Source: Caballeronia fortuita (GTDB lineage Bacteria > Pseudomonadota > Gammaproteobacteria > Burkholderiales > Burkholderiaceae). Taken from it: a DNA stretch of 64,000 nucleotides. A model generated the notes under the pieces. It was not told the origin of the DNA. It saw only the letters and a program-made list of their open reading frames with translations, and searched no databases. Both the position numbers and the translations under genes were made by a program. Shown piece by piece: positions 63,924 to 64,000 of the stretch. The stretch is from the NCBI RefSeq assembly GCF_001544835.2, contig NZ_FCNX02000024.1:29109-93108 (forward strand), in the 5' to 3' direction. Every line of letters begins with the position of its first letter. Position 1 is the stretch's first letter.

Positions 63924-64000
63924 GCCCAGGTGGCGGAATTGGTAGACGCACTAGGTTCAGGTCCTAGCGGTGGCAACACCGTGGAGGTTCGAGTCCTCTC
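63924..64000 (+). tRNA. tRNA-Leu (CAG), truncated by the window end
   Basis: The gene starts GCCCAGGTGGCGGAATTGGTAG, has the anticodon stem CTAGG-TTCAGGT-CCTAG with anticodon CAG, a long variable arm (CGGTGGCAACACCG) typical of leucine tRNA, and the T-arm GGTTCGAGTCC. The acceptor 3' end is beyond base 64000. Confidence 0.96.

Overview
The window is chromosomal DNA of a betaproteobacterium of the Burkholderiaceae, closest in gene order to Burkholderia, Paraburkholderia and Caballeronia. This rests on the high-GC coding bias and on core blocks seen here: ndk-rlmN, surE-pcm-nlpD-rpoS, ffs-dnaX-ybaB-recR, trxA-rho, moeA-moaD-moaE-(nsrR)-clpB, rnr-rlmB and a tRNA-Leu. Nearly all genes are intact, and I see no insertion sequences, phage genes or CRISPR arrays. 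Identifications come from reading protein motifs, not from database searches.

Layout. 1-2004 (minus): start of a probable rodZ, rlmN, ndk. 2340-3038: a BAX-inhibitor-1 type membrane protein. 3124-9335 (minus): rlmD, a PolB-type exonuclease, then surE-pcm-nlpD-rpoS read from the right. 9416-11383: a quinone oxidoreductase and a family 9 glycosyltransferase. 11636-19418 (minus): SRP RNA, dnaX, ybaB, recR, a DUF1653 protein, a class III CoA-transferase and a nitrate/sulfonate-type ABC transporter of unknown substrate, all co-directional. 19764-22951 (plus): trxA, rho, mtfA, rpmE2. 23217-36102 (plus): a membrane glycosyltransferase, a MATE exporter, alpha-2-macroglobulin with pbpC, a secreted HhH protein and a YidB-like protein.

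36170-37948 (minus) is a hipBA toxin-antitoxin module, the clearest accessory element. It has a near-consensus promoter and three 20-bp near-palindromic sites exactly 50 bp apart. 38034-44071 (minus, with a plus-strand globin): clpB with a sigma-32 type promoter, an NsrR-like regulator divergent from a truncated hemoglobin, and moeA-moaD-moaE. 44279-49363 (plus): Nudix hydrolase, aat, bpt, pyrD, then an amino-acid ABC binding protein and permease without an ATPase. 49398-53714 (minus): Gfo/Idh oxidoreductase, FadR-type regulator, glycosyltransferase, GNAT. 54096-58312 (plus): DUF1839 protein, a 1-kb gene-free region rich in predicted hairpins, then a Crp/Fnr regulator and an undecaprenyl-phosphate glucose phosphotransferase that starts exopolysaccharide synthesis. 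58364-63770 (minus): rpiA, a SirB2 protein, an AmiD-type amidase, rlmB, rnr. The window ends inside tRNA-Leu(CAG), which has a consensus promoter.

Most of the window is housekeeping. The parts that most deserve a second look are non-coding: the phased hipBA operators, the nested inverted repeats in the leader of the Crp/Fnr-exopolysaccharide operon, long intergenic hairpins near 51.55, 53.9 and 55.78 kb, and a helically phased ATCGCTT repeat near 53.03 kb.
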